Assembly: GCF_902859705.1 (NCBI RefSeq)
Contig: NZ_CADIJO010000013.1
Location: 62,001-126,000, forward strand
From: Achromobacter deleyi
GTDB lineage: Bacteria; Pseudomonadota; Gammaproteobacteria; Burkholderiales; Burkholderiaceae_B
Direction: 5' to 3'
Length of the DNA: 64,000 nt
Below, piece by piece: positions 18,829 to 27,078 of this stretch. The first letter of the stretch is position 1. Each line of letters begins with the position of its first letter. The notes under the pieces were generated by a model that saw only the letters and a list, made by a program, of their open reading frames with translations, was not told the DNA's origin and made no database searches. The position numbers and the translations under genes were made by a program.

Positions 18829-19551
18829 TCAAGCCGCCGCGGGTGCGGGCAGCGCGCGCAGGTAGTCCTGCACTTCGCCGCTGGGGATGACGTCGGCGTA
18901 CTTGCAGTTCAGGTCGAACAGGCTCATGGCATGGCTGGCCTGGAAGCGGTCGAACGCGCACTCTTCGGGAATGATGACCTTGAAGTTGTAGGAATAGGCG
19001 TCCACCGTGGTCGCGCGCAGGCAGCCCGACGAGGTGCAGCCCACCAGGATCAGCGTATCCACGTCCAGGAAGTTCAGGTGGCTCATGAAGATCGTGCCGA
19101 AAAAGCACGACGGCTTCTGCTTGGTGATGCGGATGTCCTGCGGCCGCGGCGCCAGGGGTTCCACCGTCTGCGTGGCGTGGGTTTCGGCCAGCACGGTCTT
19201 TTCGCCGCCGCGGTGGTTCTTGCCCACCTGAACGCCGCTGTCCAGCAGGTCGGCGCGGCGGCCGCTCTCGGTGTAGAAGACCGGAATGTTCCTGTCGCGA
19301 GCCAGTTCCAGCAGGGGAACGATGTGCTGCACGGCTTCCCAGGCCTCGCTGCCGCAATGGGTGCGGTACTGCTTCAGGCCTTCCAGGATGTCTTCGGGCT
19401 TGTCGCCGCAGAAGTTGTACTGCACGTCGATGATGAACAGCGCCGGGCGCTTGCCGAAGCCGCCGCGCTTGCCGTAGCCGGCCTGCGCCAGCACCTGCTT
19501 GTCGCGCTCGGTCAGAAAGTCGTCCCAGATGCGTTTGGTGGATTCACTCAT
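18829..19551 (-). CDS. Isochorismatase-family amidase (N-carbamoylsarcosine amidase-like)
   Basis: This 240-residue cytosolic hydrolase has the isochorismatase/cysteine-hydrolase triad: Asp42 (FIIDVQYNF), Lys144 (ITKQKPSCFFGT) and Cys177 (GCTSSGCLRAT). The long N-terminal segment and the DVQYNFCGDKPEDI region are closest in style to N-carbamoylsarcosine amidohydrolase, which splits a carbamoyl group from an amino acid. Maleamate- or ureidoacrylate-type half-amidases share the fold. ATG 19551 has AGGAA nearby and follows the cyclic amidase gene by 20 bp. It probably processes that enzyme's ring-opened product. Confidence 0.88.
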   Translation of the reverse strand: MSESTKRIWDDFLTERDKQVLAQAGYGKRGGFGKRPALFIIDVQYNFCGDKPEDILEGLKQYRTHCGSEAWEAVQHIVPLLELARDRNIPVFYTESGRRADLLDSGVQVGKNHRGGEKTVLAETHATQTVEPLAPRPQDIRITKQKPSCFFGTIFMSHLNFLDVDTLILVGCTSSGCLRATTVDAYSYNFKVIIPEECAFDRFQASHAMSLFDLNCKYADVIPSGEVQDYLRALPAPAAA

Positions 19552-19571
19552 GTCGGTTCCTGCGTCAAAGG

Positions 19572-20933
19572 TCAAAGGCGATTGAGATAACGGCCGCCAG
19601 GCGCGGCGCGCGCCTGGTCGGTGATGCGTCCATCCAGGGCGACGGTGCGGCCGCGTACCAGCGTGCGTACCGGCCAGCCCTTGAGCGTCATGCCCTCGTA
19701 AGGCGAATAGTCCGAATTCGATTCGAGCGTGGCCGGGTCCACCACCCGTTCCAGGTCGGGGTCCACCACCACCAGGTCGGCGTCCTTGCCGATCTCGATG
19801 CTGCCCTTGGACGGCAGCCGATAGATGCGGGCGCTGTTCTCGGCGGCTACCTTCATCAGCGTGTCCAGGGGCACGCCGCGGCGGTGATAGCCTTCGTGCA
19901 GCAGGATCGGCAGCATCAGCCCCGTGCCCGGGAAGCCATTGCTGGCGGCCCAGATGTCCGTGTCCTTGGTGGCGCGCTTGCGCGGCACGTGGTCGGTGCC
20001 GATAGTGGTGATGGAACCATCCAGCACGCCTTCCCACATGGCTTCCACATCCGCCTGGCCACGCACCGGCGGGTTGACCTTGGCATACGTGCCGGCCGGC
20101 GACTCGTCGTTCAAGAAGAGGTATTGCGGGCAGGTCTCGACGTAGATAGGCGGCGCGCCCGGCGTACGGCGGTGGCGCCGGGCCTCGTCCAGCGCTTCGC
20201 GGCTGCTCAGGTGCACGATGTTGACCGCGGCGCCCAGCTTGTTGGCGAAATAGCACACGCGGTGCACGTTCTCGGCCTCCAGGAAATCAGGGCTTTGCTC
20301 GTTCCAGGCCTTCAGGTCGTCGCGGCCGGCCTCGCGCAGCGGGTCGCGCAGCACCGGGATCACTTCCACGTTCTCGCAGTGCACGCCCATGATGGCGCCC
20401 GGAATCGCGGCGGTGGCCTTCAACGCCGAATACAACAGGCCGTCGTCGATATCGGTGAACCCCTTGGACAGGCCCGCCGCGCCCTTGTACATCATGTAGA
20501 GCTTGTACGAGGACACGCCGAACCGCCGCGAGATCTCTTCCAGCGTCTGCACGTGCAGGTGGCTGGTGATGCCGAAATGAAAACCGAAGTCCACGCAGCT
20601 TTGCGCCAGCGCGCGATCGCGCACGGCATCGAATGACTGGCGGATGTCGGCCGACCGGTGAAACGACAGCACCGACGTGGTGCCGCCCAGTGCCGCAAAG
20701 CGCGACTCGGTCTCGAAATCGGTTTCAGGCGACCCGAAGCCGAAATGCACGTGCGGGTCGATCAGGCCCGGCAACACCCACAGACCCTGGCAATCGATGG
20801 TTTCGCGTGCCGGCGGCACATCGCCCGGCGCCGCGATCAGGACGATGCGCCCGTCGCGCACACCCAGCACGCCATCGGTCAGGCCCTGCCCCGGCAGCAT
20901 CAGTCTTGCGTTGATAAGTACGAGATCCAGCAT
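19572..20933 (-). CDS. Hydantoinase/dihydropyrimidinase-family cyclic amidase
   Basis: This 453-residue amidohydrolase retains every metal ligand expected of the family: His61/His63 (DPHVHFGF), the carbamylated-lysine site Lys144 (SSYKLYMMYKG), His185 (GVHCEN), His241 (NIVHLSS) and Asp314 (IGTDHVPR). It differs from the hydantoinase at 9804 in active-site loops (CPQYLFLND instead of CPHYLLLT) and is shorter, so it probably takes another cyclic amide, imide or ureide. ATG 20933 has AGGAAA eight bases upstream and lies 16 bp after the aconitase-like gene. Allantoinase is a possible alternative reading. Confidence 0.88.
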   Translation of the reverse strand: MLDLVLINARLMLPGQGLTDGVLGVRDGRIVLIAAPGDVPPARETIDCQGLWVLPGLIDPHVHFGFGSPETDFETESRFAALGGTTSVLSFHRSADIRQSFDAVRDRALAQSCVDFGFHFGITSHLHVQTLEEISRRFGVSSYKLYMMYKGAAGLSKGFTDIDDGLLYSALKATAAIPGAIMGVHCENVEVIPVLRDPLREAGRDDLKAWNEQSPDFLEAENVHRVCYFANKLGAAVNIVHLSSREALDEARRHRRTPGAPPIYVETCPQYLFLNDESPAGTYAKVNPPVRGQADVEAMWEGVLDGSITTIGTDHVPRKRATKDTDIWAASNGFPGTGLMLPILLHEGYHRRGVPLDTLMKVAAENSARIYRLPSKGSIEIGKDADLVVVDPDLERVVDPATLESNSDYSPYEGMTLKGWPVRTLVRGRTVALDGRITDQARAAPGGRYLNRL

Positions 20934-20949
20934 GGTTGGCGTTTCCTGC

Positions 20950-23634
20950 TCAGGCCCCGGCGGTTGCGGCCGGCGCATTTAAGAAATGGTGCAACACGCT
21001 GGCGGGGATGCCGCCGGCGCTGATGAGTTGGCGTTCCGCATCGGTCAGGACCTGGGCGCGCACGTGAAAGGAGATCACCCGGCCGTCCGCGCCGTGTGCC
21101 GTCACGTCGATGGCTTGCCCCGCCAGGATGCCGGCCTGCACATTGCCCAGCTCGAAGCGTTCGCTGCCGTCCAGCCCCAGCGCGCGCCAACCCTGGCCGG
21201 CCTCGAAGGCCAGCGGCAGCACGCCCATGCCGACCAGGTTGGCGCGATGAATACGTTCGAACGATTCCGCGATCACGGCCTTCACGCCCAGCAGGGCCGA
21301 CCCCTTGGCGGCCCAATCGCGGCTGCTGCCCATGCCGTAGTCCTTGCCGCCCAGCACAATGGCCGCATGGCCGGCAGTGCGATAGGCCTGCGCCGCATCG
21401 AAGATCGTCATGGGCGCACCGTCGGGAAAGTGACGGGTATGGCCGCCCTCCACGCCAGGCACCAGTTCATTCTTGATGCGGATATTGCCGAACGTGGCCC
21501 GCACCATCACATGATGATTGCAGCGCCGGGCCACATAGGTATTGAAGTCGCGCGGTGCAATGCCCGCCTGCGTCAGGTATTGGCCGGCCGGCGTATCGGC
21601 GGGAATCTCGCCGCTGGGCGAGATGTGGTCGGTGGTCAGCGAATCGCCGAACGCGGCCAGCGCGTAGGCCGACCGCAGCCCGCGCGCCAGGTCCTGCAGC
21701 GCATCGCCGCCGCCCGGCTGGAAGAACGGAGGCTCGACCAGGTAGCGCGAGTCCGGGTCCCACGGAAAGCGCAGGCCGCTCGGCGCCGGCAGCTCGCGCC
21801 AGATGGCGCTGTCCATGCTCTCGTCCGAATACACCTTGGCGTACAGGCGCGGATTGGCGGCATGCGGCAGCAGGTCTTCGATTTCCTGCGGCGTCGGCCA
21901 GACGTCTGCCAGGTAGACCTCGCAACCATCGTGGCCGGTGCCCAGCGGCTCGCGCGCGAAATCGATGTCGATGCGTCCGGCCAATGCATACAGCACCACC
22001 ATGGCAGGCGAGCCGATGTAGTTGGCGCGCACCAGCTTGTGGATGCGCCCCTCGAAATTGCGGTTGCCGGACAGCACTGCGGCCGTGACCAGCCCGTGCT
22101 CGGTGATGGCGGCAGAGGCTTGCTCGGTCAAGGGCCCGGACTTGCCGCCGCAGGTGGTACAGCCATAGCCGATCACGTCAAAGCCCTGGGCCTGCAAGGC
22201 CTCGAGCAGGCCGGCGTCCTGCAGATAGCGGGTGACGGCACGCGAGCCCGGCGCCAGCGAACGCTTGACCCAGGCCGGCGGGGTCAGCCCCTGCTGCCAG
22301 GCCTTCTGGGCCACCAGGCCGGCTGCCAGCATCACGGCCAGGTTGGACGTATTGGTGCACGACGTGATGGCCGCCAGCACCACCGAGCCATGGCCAGGCT
22401 GGTCGCGCGATGCGCGGGCGGGCGCCTGCGCCAGGCCGAAGCCGCCTGCGTTCAAGGGCTGCGTCAGGCGGCCGCGAAAATCGGCGGGAACATCCGGCCA
22501 GGCCTGGCGGTCTTGCGGGCGGCGCGGTCCCGCCACGCTGGAGCAGGCCTGCGACAGGTCGATCTCGATGACCCGGCGGTAGGCCGGCACCGGGCTGTCG
22601 GCATCGCGCCACAGCTGGTTGGCCCGCGCGTAGTCTTCGATCAGCCGCACCTGCTCGGGCGCGCGGCCCGTCATGCGGGCGTAGGCCAGGACTTGCGCGT
22701 CGACGGGGAAAAAGCCGCAGGTTGCGCCGTATTCCGGCGCCATGTTCGAGATCGTGGCGCGTTCGGCGATGCCCAGGTCCGCCACCGCGGGGCCGAAGAA
22801 TTCGACCATGCTGCCAGTGACGCCGGCCTGGCGCAGCCGCTGCGTGATGAGCAGCGCGGCGTCGGTGGTGAGCGCGGGCGGCGCGATCTTGCCGGCCAGG
22901 CGCACACCGACCACGTCGGGGATGGGAAAGGTGTAGGCCTGCCCCAGCAACGCCGCTTCGGCGTCGATGCCACCCACGCCCCAGCCCAGCACGCCCAGCG
23001 CATTGACCATGGGAGTGTGCGAGTCGCCGCCGATCACGAAGTCCGGGTAGGCCCATGCACCGTCATCGCGCCGGCGCGTGGCCACCACACTGGCCAGGTA
23101 TTCCAGATTGATCTGATGGATGATGCCCAGGCCCGGCGGCACCACGCGCAGGCCCTTGAAGGCCTGCTGGGCCCATTTCAGGAAGCGGTAGCGTTCGTCG
23201 TTGCGCTCGAACTCACGGCGCAGGTTGCGGCCCACGGCAGACGCATCGCCCCAATGATCGACCTGCAGCGAATGGTCGACGATCAGGTCCACCGGAACGC
23301 GCGTATCGACGCGCGCCGCATCGCCCCCGGCGCGCGCCACCGCATCGCGCAGCGCGGCCAGGTCTTGCAATACCGGCAGGCCGCTGGAGTCGGGCAGGAT
23401 CACCCGGGCTACGTGCAGGGCCAGGTCGGCCCCAACGTGATCTTGCCATTGCCAGAGGCGATCGATTTCGCCGGTGGACACCGCGTCGCCCCAATGGCGA
23501 TGGCGATACAGGTTTTCCAGCAGGATGCGGATCACGTAGGGCTGCGCGTGCAGATCGTGGTTGCCCTGGCGCGCCGCGGCGGCCAGGTCCACGTAGCGCA
23601 ACGGGCGGCCGGCGCTGGAAAGAATCTGAATCAT
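20950..23634 (-). CDS. Aconitase-family hydratase, divergent AcnA-type paralogue
   Basis: This 894-residue protein has the full aconitase architecture in one chain. The three cluster cysteines are visible: one in ITSCTNTSN (near 426) and two in GYGCTTCGGK (near 491 and 494). The swivel domain carries GDSLTTDHISPSG and GGKDYGMGSSRDWAAKG. The N-terminal third is divergent (PDSSGLPVLQDLAA instead of the usual QDFTGVP segment). Gene company is not TCA-like: it heads an operon with two amidases and a CobW protein, opposite a PEP-mutase/isocitrate-lyase-family gene. A hydratase for a maleate-, citraconate- or methylcitrate-like acid is more likely than housekeeping aconitase. The promoter carries a GntR-type operator. 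Confidence 0.88.
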   Translation of the reverse strand: MIQILSSAGRPLRYVDLAAAARQGNHDLHAQPYVIRILLENLYRHRHWGDAVSTGEIDRLWQWQDHVGADLALHVARVILPDSSGLPVLQDLAALRDAVARAGGDAARVDTRVPVDLIVDHSLQVDHWGDASAVGRNLRREFERNDERYRFLKWAQQAFKGLRVVPPGLGIIHQINLEYLASVVATRRRDDGAWAYPDFVIGGDSHTPMVNALGVLGWGVGGIDAEAALLGQAYTFPIPDVVGVRLAGKIAPPALTTDAALLITQRLRQAGVTGSMVEFFGPAVADLGIAERATISNMAPEYGATCGFFPVDAQVLAYARMTGRAPEQVRLIEDYARANQLWRDADSPVPAYRRVIEIDLSQACSSVAGPRRPQDRQAWPDVPADFRGRLTQPLNAGGFGLAQAPARASRDQPGHGSVVLAAITSCTNTSNLAVMLAAGLVAQKAWQQGLTPPAWVKRSLAPGSRAVTRYLQDAGLLEALQAQGFDVIGYGCTTCGGKSGPLTEQASAAITEHGLVTAAVLSGNRNFEGRIHKLVRANYIGSPAMVVLYALAGRIDIDFAREPLGTGHDGCEVYLADVWPTPQEIEDLLPHAANPRLYAKVYSDESMDSAIWRELPAPSGLRFPWDPDSRYLVEPPFFQPGGGDALQDLARGLRSAYALAAFGDSLTTDHISPSGEIPADTPAGQYLTQAGIAPRDFNTYVARRCNHHVMVRATFGNIRIKNELVPGVEGGHTRHFPDGAPMTIFDAAQAYRTAGHAAIVLGGKDYGMGSSRDWAAKGSALLGVKAVIAESFERIHRANLVGMGVLPLAFEAGQGWRALGLDGSERFELGNVQAGILAGQAIDVTAHGADGRVISFHVRAQVLTDAERQLISAGGIPASVLHHFLNAPAATAGA

Positions 23635-23665
23635 GATGGCGGATGAGAAAATTCAAGCTGCAATA

Positions 23666-23695
23666 ATCTTAAGACCACATCTTCCATAGTGTCAA
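23666..23695 (-). promoter_or_regulatory. Promoter of the aconitase-like/amidase operon
   Basis: On the minus strand a perfect -35 TTGACA (23690-23695) and a -10 TAAGAT (23666-23671) are separated by 18 bp, about 30 bp upstream of the ATG. The -35 lies inside the 18-bp palindrome, so a bound repressor would block polymerase. Confidence 0.7.
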
Positions 23696-23702
23696 CACTA
23701 TG
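23685..23702. promoter_or_regulatory. GntR-type operator O1 (18-bp palindrome)
   Basis: Perfect 8-bp arms CATAGTGT and ACACTATG around CA. It overlaps the -35 of the left operon. A second version (O2) overlaps the gntR -10 and start codon. Confidence 0.75.
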
Positions 23703-23893
23703 ACCTGGTTCAACGAAACGCCGGACGCGGCCAAGTCAACAGTTTCACCTCTGTGTGCCGCTGCCTGACATCTGCCCTAACGGCCTGTTATTACCCGGGC
23801 TTTCCCTATAAATCAGGAGTAACGTCGCCTGAAAGGACGACAGATATTCACTTTTTGCCGCCAACTCTCATTGCTACCCAGACCCAAAAAGAG

Positions 23894-23921
23894 TTGACAC
23901 TTTACAATCACACCCTCTAAT
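23894..23921 (+). promoter_or_regulatory. Promoter of gntR and the right-hand operon
   Basis: A perfect -35 TTGACA (23894-23899), 16-bp spacer and -10 TCTAAT (23916-23921). The expected transcription start is around 23928, only about five bases before the ATG, so the mRNA would be essentially leaderless. Confidence 0.7.
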
Positions 23922-23935
23922 CTGTTAACACTATG
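23918..23935. promoter_or_regulatory. GntR-type operator O2
   Basis: The right arm ACACTATG is identical to O1 and the core TGTTAACA is palindromic. Aligned to O1, the left arm TAATCTGT matches at 4 of 8 positions. It overlaps the -10 and the initiation codon of gntR, which implies autoregulation. Confidence 0.65.
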
Positions 23936-24646
23936 AACACGCCAACCCCCGCTCAGACCATCAAGGAAGACGCCTCCGGCCCCCTGGCCGACGCCGTTTT
24001 CGACAAGATGCTGGACGCCATCTACCAGGGCCGCCTGGCGCCGGGAAGTGTCATCAACGAGGTCTCGCTGGCCCAGGAATTCGGCGTCAGCCGCGGCCCC
24101 GTGCGCGAAGCCGTGCGGCGCCTGCAAGGCATCCAGCTGATCACCCGCGAGCCCTACATCAAGGCGCGCGTGGTCACGCTGTCGGCCGAATCAGCGCTGG
24201 AACTGTTCCAGATGCGCATGGCGCTGGAAGGAGTGGCGTGCAACCTGGCCACCCGCCGCATGTCCGACGAGGAAATCGCCCAATTGCTGCGCGAACTCGA
24301 AGACGACCGCGTGGCCCGCCGCCAGGAAGGCGGTGCGGCGCCGCGCGTCTTCGACTTCCACGAACGCATCGTGCTGGCCTCCGGCAACCAGCGCATCATC
24401 AACAGCCTGTGCGGCGACCTGTATCACCTGCTGCGCGTCTATCGCCGGCATTCCGGCACCGTACTGGAACGCAAGGACGACGCCTACGCCGAACACTGGC
24501 AGATCCTGCGCGCCATCCGCGCACGCGATCCCGAACTGGCCGAATCGCTCATGCGCTCGCATATCGAACGCGCCGCCCAACACCTTTTCGAACACCTGGC
24601 CGAACGGGCCCCGACCTTATCGGGATTCTCCGTGCCGGCCGCCTGA
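23933..24646 (+). CDS. GntR-family regulator, FCD (FadR) subfamily
   Basis: This 237-residue protein has a winged HTH at residues 16-78 (SLAQEFGVSRGPVREAVRRLQGIQLI) and an all-helical FCD effector domain (about 90-220) with conserved Arg/His/Asp residues typical of acid-sensing members (FDFHERIVLASGN). It sits between two divergent operons whose promoters both carry matching palindromes, so it most likely represses both. A small organic acid or ureido acid from the pathway may induce it. No Shine-Dalgarno sequence precedes the ATG; leaderless initiation is likely. The next in-frame ATG would cut into the HTH. Confidence 0.93.
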   Translation: MNTPTPAQTIKEDASGPLADAVFDKMLDAIYQGRLAPGSVINEVSLAQEFGVSRGPVREAVRRLQGIQLITREPYIKARVVTLSAESALELFQMRMALEGVACNLATRRMSDEEIAQLLRELEDDRVARRQEGGAAPRVFDFHERIVLASGNQRIINSLCGDLYHLLRVYRRHSGTVLERKDDAYAEHWQILRAIRARDPELAESLMRSHIERAAQHLFEHLAERAPTLSGFSVPAA

Positions 24647-24666
24647 CAGCCCTGGAGCAGCAAGAC

Positions 24667-25560
24667 ATGAATCCGCGCAATAGATTTCGGCAACTGTTGA
24701 AGAACGAACCCTTCATCGTCTCGCCCGGCGTGTACGACGGATACAGCATCCGCCTGGCCGAAGCGGCCGGATTCAAGACTGCCTGCACCAGCGGCGCCGC
24801 CGTTTCCAACGCCTTGCTGGGCATTCCCGACATCGGCGTGATGGGCCTGGCGGAAAACGTCACGCACTGCCGCCACCTTGCACGCTCGGTCTCCATTCCG
24901 CTGACGGCCGACGCCGACACCGGCTATGGCAACCCCGTGAACGTCTTTCACACCGTGCAGCTCTTTGAAGAAGCCGGCGTGGCCGGCGTCAACCTCGAAG
25001 ACCAGGTCAGCCCCAAGCGCTGCGGCCACATGCCGGGCAAGGACGTCATCAGCCAGGCCGAGATGGTCAAGAAGATCGAGGCGGCCTGCCTGGCGCGCCG
25101 CGACGACGACTTCGTCATCATCGCGCGCACCGATGCCATCGCCGTGGAAGGCATCGACGGCGCGGTCAAGCGGGCGCGCGCCTATGCCGCCGCCGGCGCC
25201 GACATGATCTTCCCCGATGCCGTACGCAACGAAGACGACATCAAGCGCCTGGTCGATGCCGCCGGCATTCCGATCAGCATCAACATGGGCTTTGGCATCC
25301 GCAACCGCCCCACCACGCCGCTGATCCCGCTGCCGCGCCTGAAAGAGATCGGCGTCAAGCGCATCAGCCTGCCGCGCATGCTGCCGGCCGCCGCCATCCA
25401 CGGCATGCGCCAGGCGCTGGCCGTCATGCAGGACGTGATTGCCACCGGCGTGCCCGCCGACCGGCCCGACCTGCTGGCCGGCATCGACGACATCATGGAA
25501 CTGATGGGCTACGAGTCGATGCGTGCGCTGGAAAAGCAACTCACGACCCTGGACGAATAG
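24667..25560 (+). CDS. Isocitrate lyase/PEP mutase-family C-C lyase (2-methylisocitrate or dimethylmalate lyase-like)
   Basis: This 297-residue TIM-barrel enzyme has the Mg-binding DADTGYG segment (82-88), NLEDQ (109-113) and the mobile catalytic loop KRCGH (117-121), whose Cys119 marks true lyases of the superfamily (isocitrate, methylisocitrate, dimethylmalate lyases) rather than PEP mutase. Length matches PrpB and 2,3-dimethylmalate lyase. GGAG lies ten bases before ATG 24667, 20 bp after gntR. The likely reaction is retro-Claisen cleavage of a 2-hydroxy dicarboxylate to pyruvate or another 2-oxoacid plus a carboxylate. The aconitase-like enzyme opposite would supply the hydroxy acid. The exact substrate is open. 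Confidence 0.88.
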   Translation: MNPRNRFRQLLKNEPFIVSPGVYDGYSIRLAEAAGFKTACTSGAAVSNALLGIPDIGVMGLAENVTHCRHLARSVSIPLTADADTGYGNPVNVFHTVQLFEEAGVAGVNLEDQVSPKRCGHMPGKDVISQAEMVKKIEAACLARRDDDFVIIARTDAIAVEGIDGAVKRARAYAAAGADMIFPDAVRNEDDIKRLVDAAGIPISINMGFGIRNRPTTPLIPLPRLKEIGVKRISLPRMLPAAAIHGMRQALAVMQDVIATGVPADRPDLLAGIDDIMELMGYESMRALEKQLTTLDE

Positions 25561-25569
25561 GGTGTCGCG

Positions 25570-26277
25570 ATGGCTACCGATGGGGTTGCGATCATCACCG
25601 GCACGGCGTCCGGCATAGGCCGGGCGCTGGCCGAACGCCTGCTGGCCGCCGGCTGGCCCGTCTGCGGCGTCGACCGCCAGGACTGGCCCGGCGCGGCCCA
25701 CCCGGCCTACACCCACCTGCGCTGCGACCTGGCCGATACGGCTGCGCTGGCGGCACTGCACCCGCGCCTGCCGCAGCGGGTGCGCGCCTTCGTCCATTGC
25801 GCCGGCATCGTGCGCAGCGGCGGCGCGTTCGACTCCCATCCGGGCGATACCCAGCTGATGTGGCAGTTGCACGTCAATGCGCCGCTTGCCCTTGTCAACG
25901 GGCTGGGCGCCAGCCTGCTCGACCGCACGGGCCGCATCGTGCTGGTGGCCAGCCGCGCAATGCTGGGGCGCAGCCATCGCGCCGCCTACGCCGCCACCAA
26001 GTCGGCCCAGGTGGGACTGGCGCGCAGCCTGGCCGCCGAACTGATCGGCCGCGGCATCACGGTCAACGTGGTGGCGCCAGCAGCGGTGGACACGCCCATG
26101 CTGCATGACCCCGCCCGCGGCGCGCCGCCGCGCGTCGACCTGCCGCTGGGGCGGCTCGTCACGGCCACGGAAGCCGCCGCCGCCATCGCCTTCTTTCTGT
26201 CCGAAGAAGCGGGCGCCATTACCGGACAGACGCTGTACGTCTGTGGCGGCGCCTCGCTGGGAGCCGCAGCACTATGA
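25570..26277 (+). CDS. Short-chain dehydrogenase/reductase (first of pair)
   Basis: This 235-residue classical SDR has the nucleotide-binding TGTASGIG (10-17) and catalytic Ser128 (LVASRA), Tyr140 and Lys144 (YAATK). It probably uses NAD(P) to oxidise a hydroxy group or reduce a carbonyl. It starts nine bases after the lyase gene and overlaps the next SDR by ATGA, so it belongs to the GntR operon. The acidic residue after the second strand (GVDRQ) would favour NAD(H); this is inference. The substrate is unknown. Confidence 0.9.
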   Translation: MATDGVAIITGTASGIGRALAERLLAAGWPVCGVDRQDWPGAAHPAYTHLRCDLADTAALAALHPRLPQRVRAFVHCAGIVRSGGAFDSHPGDTQLMWQLHVNAPLALVNGLGASLLDRTGRIVLVASRAMLGRSHRAAYAATKSAQVGLARSLAAELIGRGITVNVVAPAAVDTPMLHDPARGAPPRVDLPLGRLVTATEAAAAIAFFLSEEAGAITGQTLYVCGGASLGAAAL

Positions 26278-27032
26278 GCCAATTCCATGATCTAGCCGGA
26301 CAGGTCGTGGCCATCACCGGCGCGGCCGGCGACATCGGCTGGGCCATCGGCCAACGCTGCCTGGACGCCGGCGCCTGCGTGGCGCTGCTCGATCGCGACG
26401 CCGCCGCCCTGGCCGAACGGGCGGGCGCCGCGTCCGACCGCGTGATGCCCCTGGCCTGCGACGTCGCCGATGCCGGCCAGACCCGCGCGGCCATCGACGC
26501 CGTGCTGGCCCGCTGGCAGCGCCTGGACGTACTGGTCAACAACGCCGCGGTCGTCACGCCTGGCGACAAGATCGGCGACCTGGCGCTGGCCGACTGGCAG
26601 CAGGCGCTGGACATCAACCTGACCGGCGCATGGCTGATGAGCAAGTGGGCCCTGGCCCCCATGCGCCGTGCGCGCAGCGGCGTCATCCTGAACATTTCCT
26701 CGCAACTGGGCAGCGTGGCCGCGCCCGGACGCGGTGCCTACAGCACCACCAAGGCCGGCCTGCACGCCCTGACGCGCGCCATCGCCATCGACCACGCGGC
26801 CGAAGGCATCCGCTCGGTCAGCCTGTCGCCCGGCGCGGTGCTGACCAGCCGGGTGCTGCGCCGCTACGGCGACGCCGAAGCCGCCAGCGCGGCCCTGGCG
26901 CGCCGATATCCGGCCGGCCGCCTGGGCGAAGTCGACGAAGTCGCGCAAACGGCCTTGTTCCTGATCGGCAAGGACGCTTCCTTCATCACGGGCACGGACG
27001 TGCGCGTGGACGGCGGGTACACCGCAATATAG
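26274..27032 (+). CDS. Short-chain dehydrogenase/reductase (second of pair)
   Basis: This 252-residue classical SDR has TGAAGDIG (15-22), Asp40 at the end of strand 2 (ALLDRD, suggesting NAD), NNAAVV (89-94), Ser142/143, Tyr156 and Lys160 (YSTTK). The end is FITGTDVRVDGGYTAI, the canonical C-terminus of FabG-like SDRs. Its ATG overlaps the upstream SDR stop. Two adjacent SDRs imply either two redox steps or opposite stereospecificities in the pathway. Confidence 0.92.
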   Translation: MSQFHDLAGQVVAITGAAGDIGWAIGQRCLDAGACVALLDRDAAALAERAGAASDRVMPLACDVADAGQTRAAIDAVLARWQRLDVLVNNAAVVTPGDKIGDLALADWQQALDINLTGAWLMSKWALAPMRRARSGVILNISSQLGSVAAPGRGAYSTTKAGLHALTRAIAIDHAAEGIRSVSLSPGAVLTSRVLRRYGDAEAASAALARRYPAGRLGEVDEVAQTALFLIGKDASFITGTDVRVDGGYTAI

Positions 27033-27078
27033 CGGGGCCCATTTTTCTGTAGTGAATCAAGCACAGAGGATTTAAAAA

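Noticed and set aside
20986-23646. An 886-codon open frame antisense to the aconitase-like gene
   Set aside because: Arg/Gln/His-rich low-complexity translation with no motifs; the opposite strand encodes a clear aconitase with Fe-S ligands. It is a GC-bias shadow.
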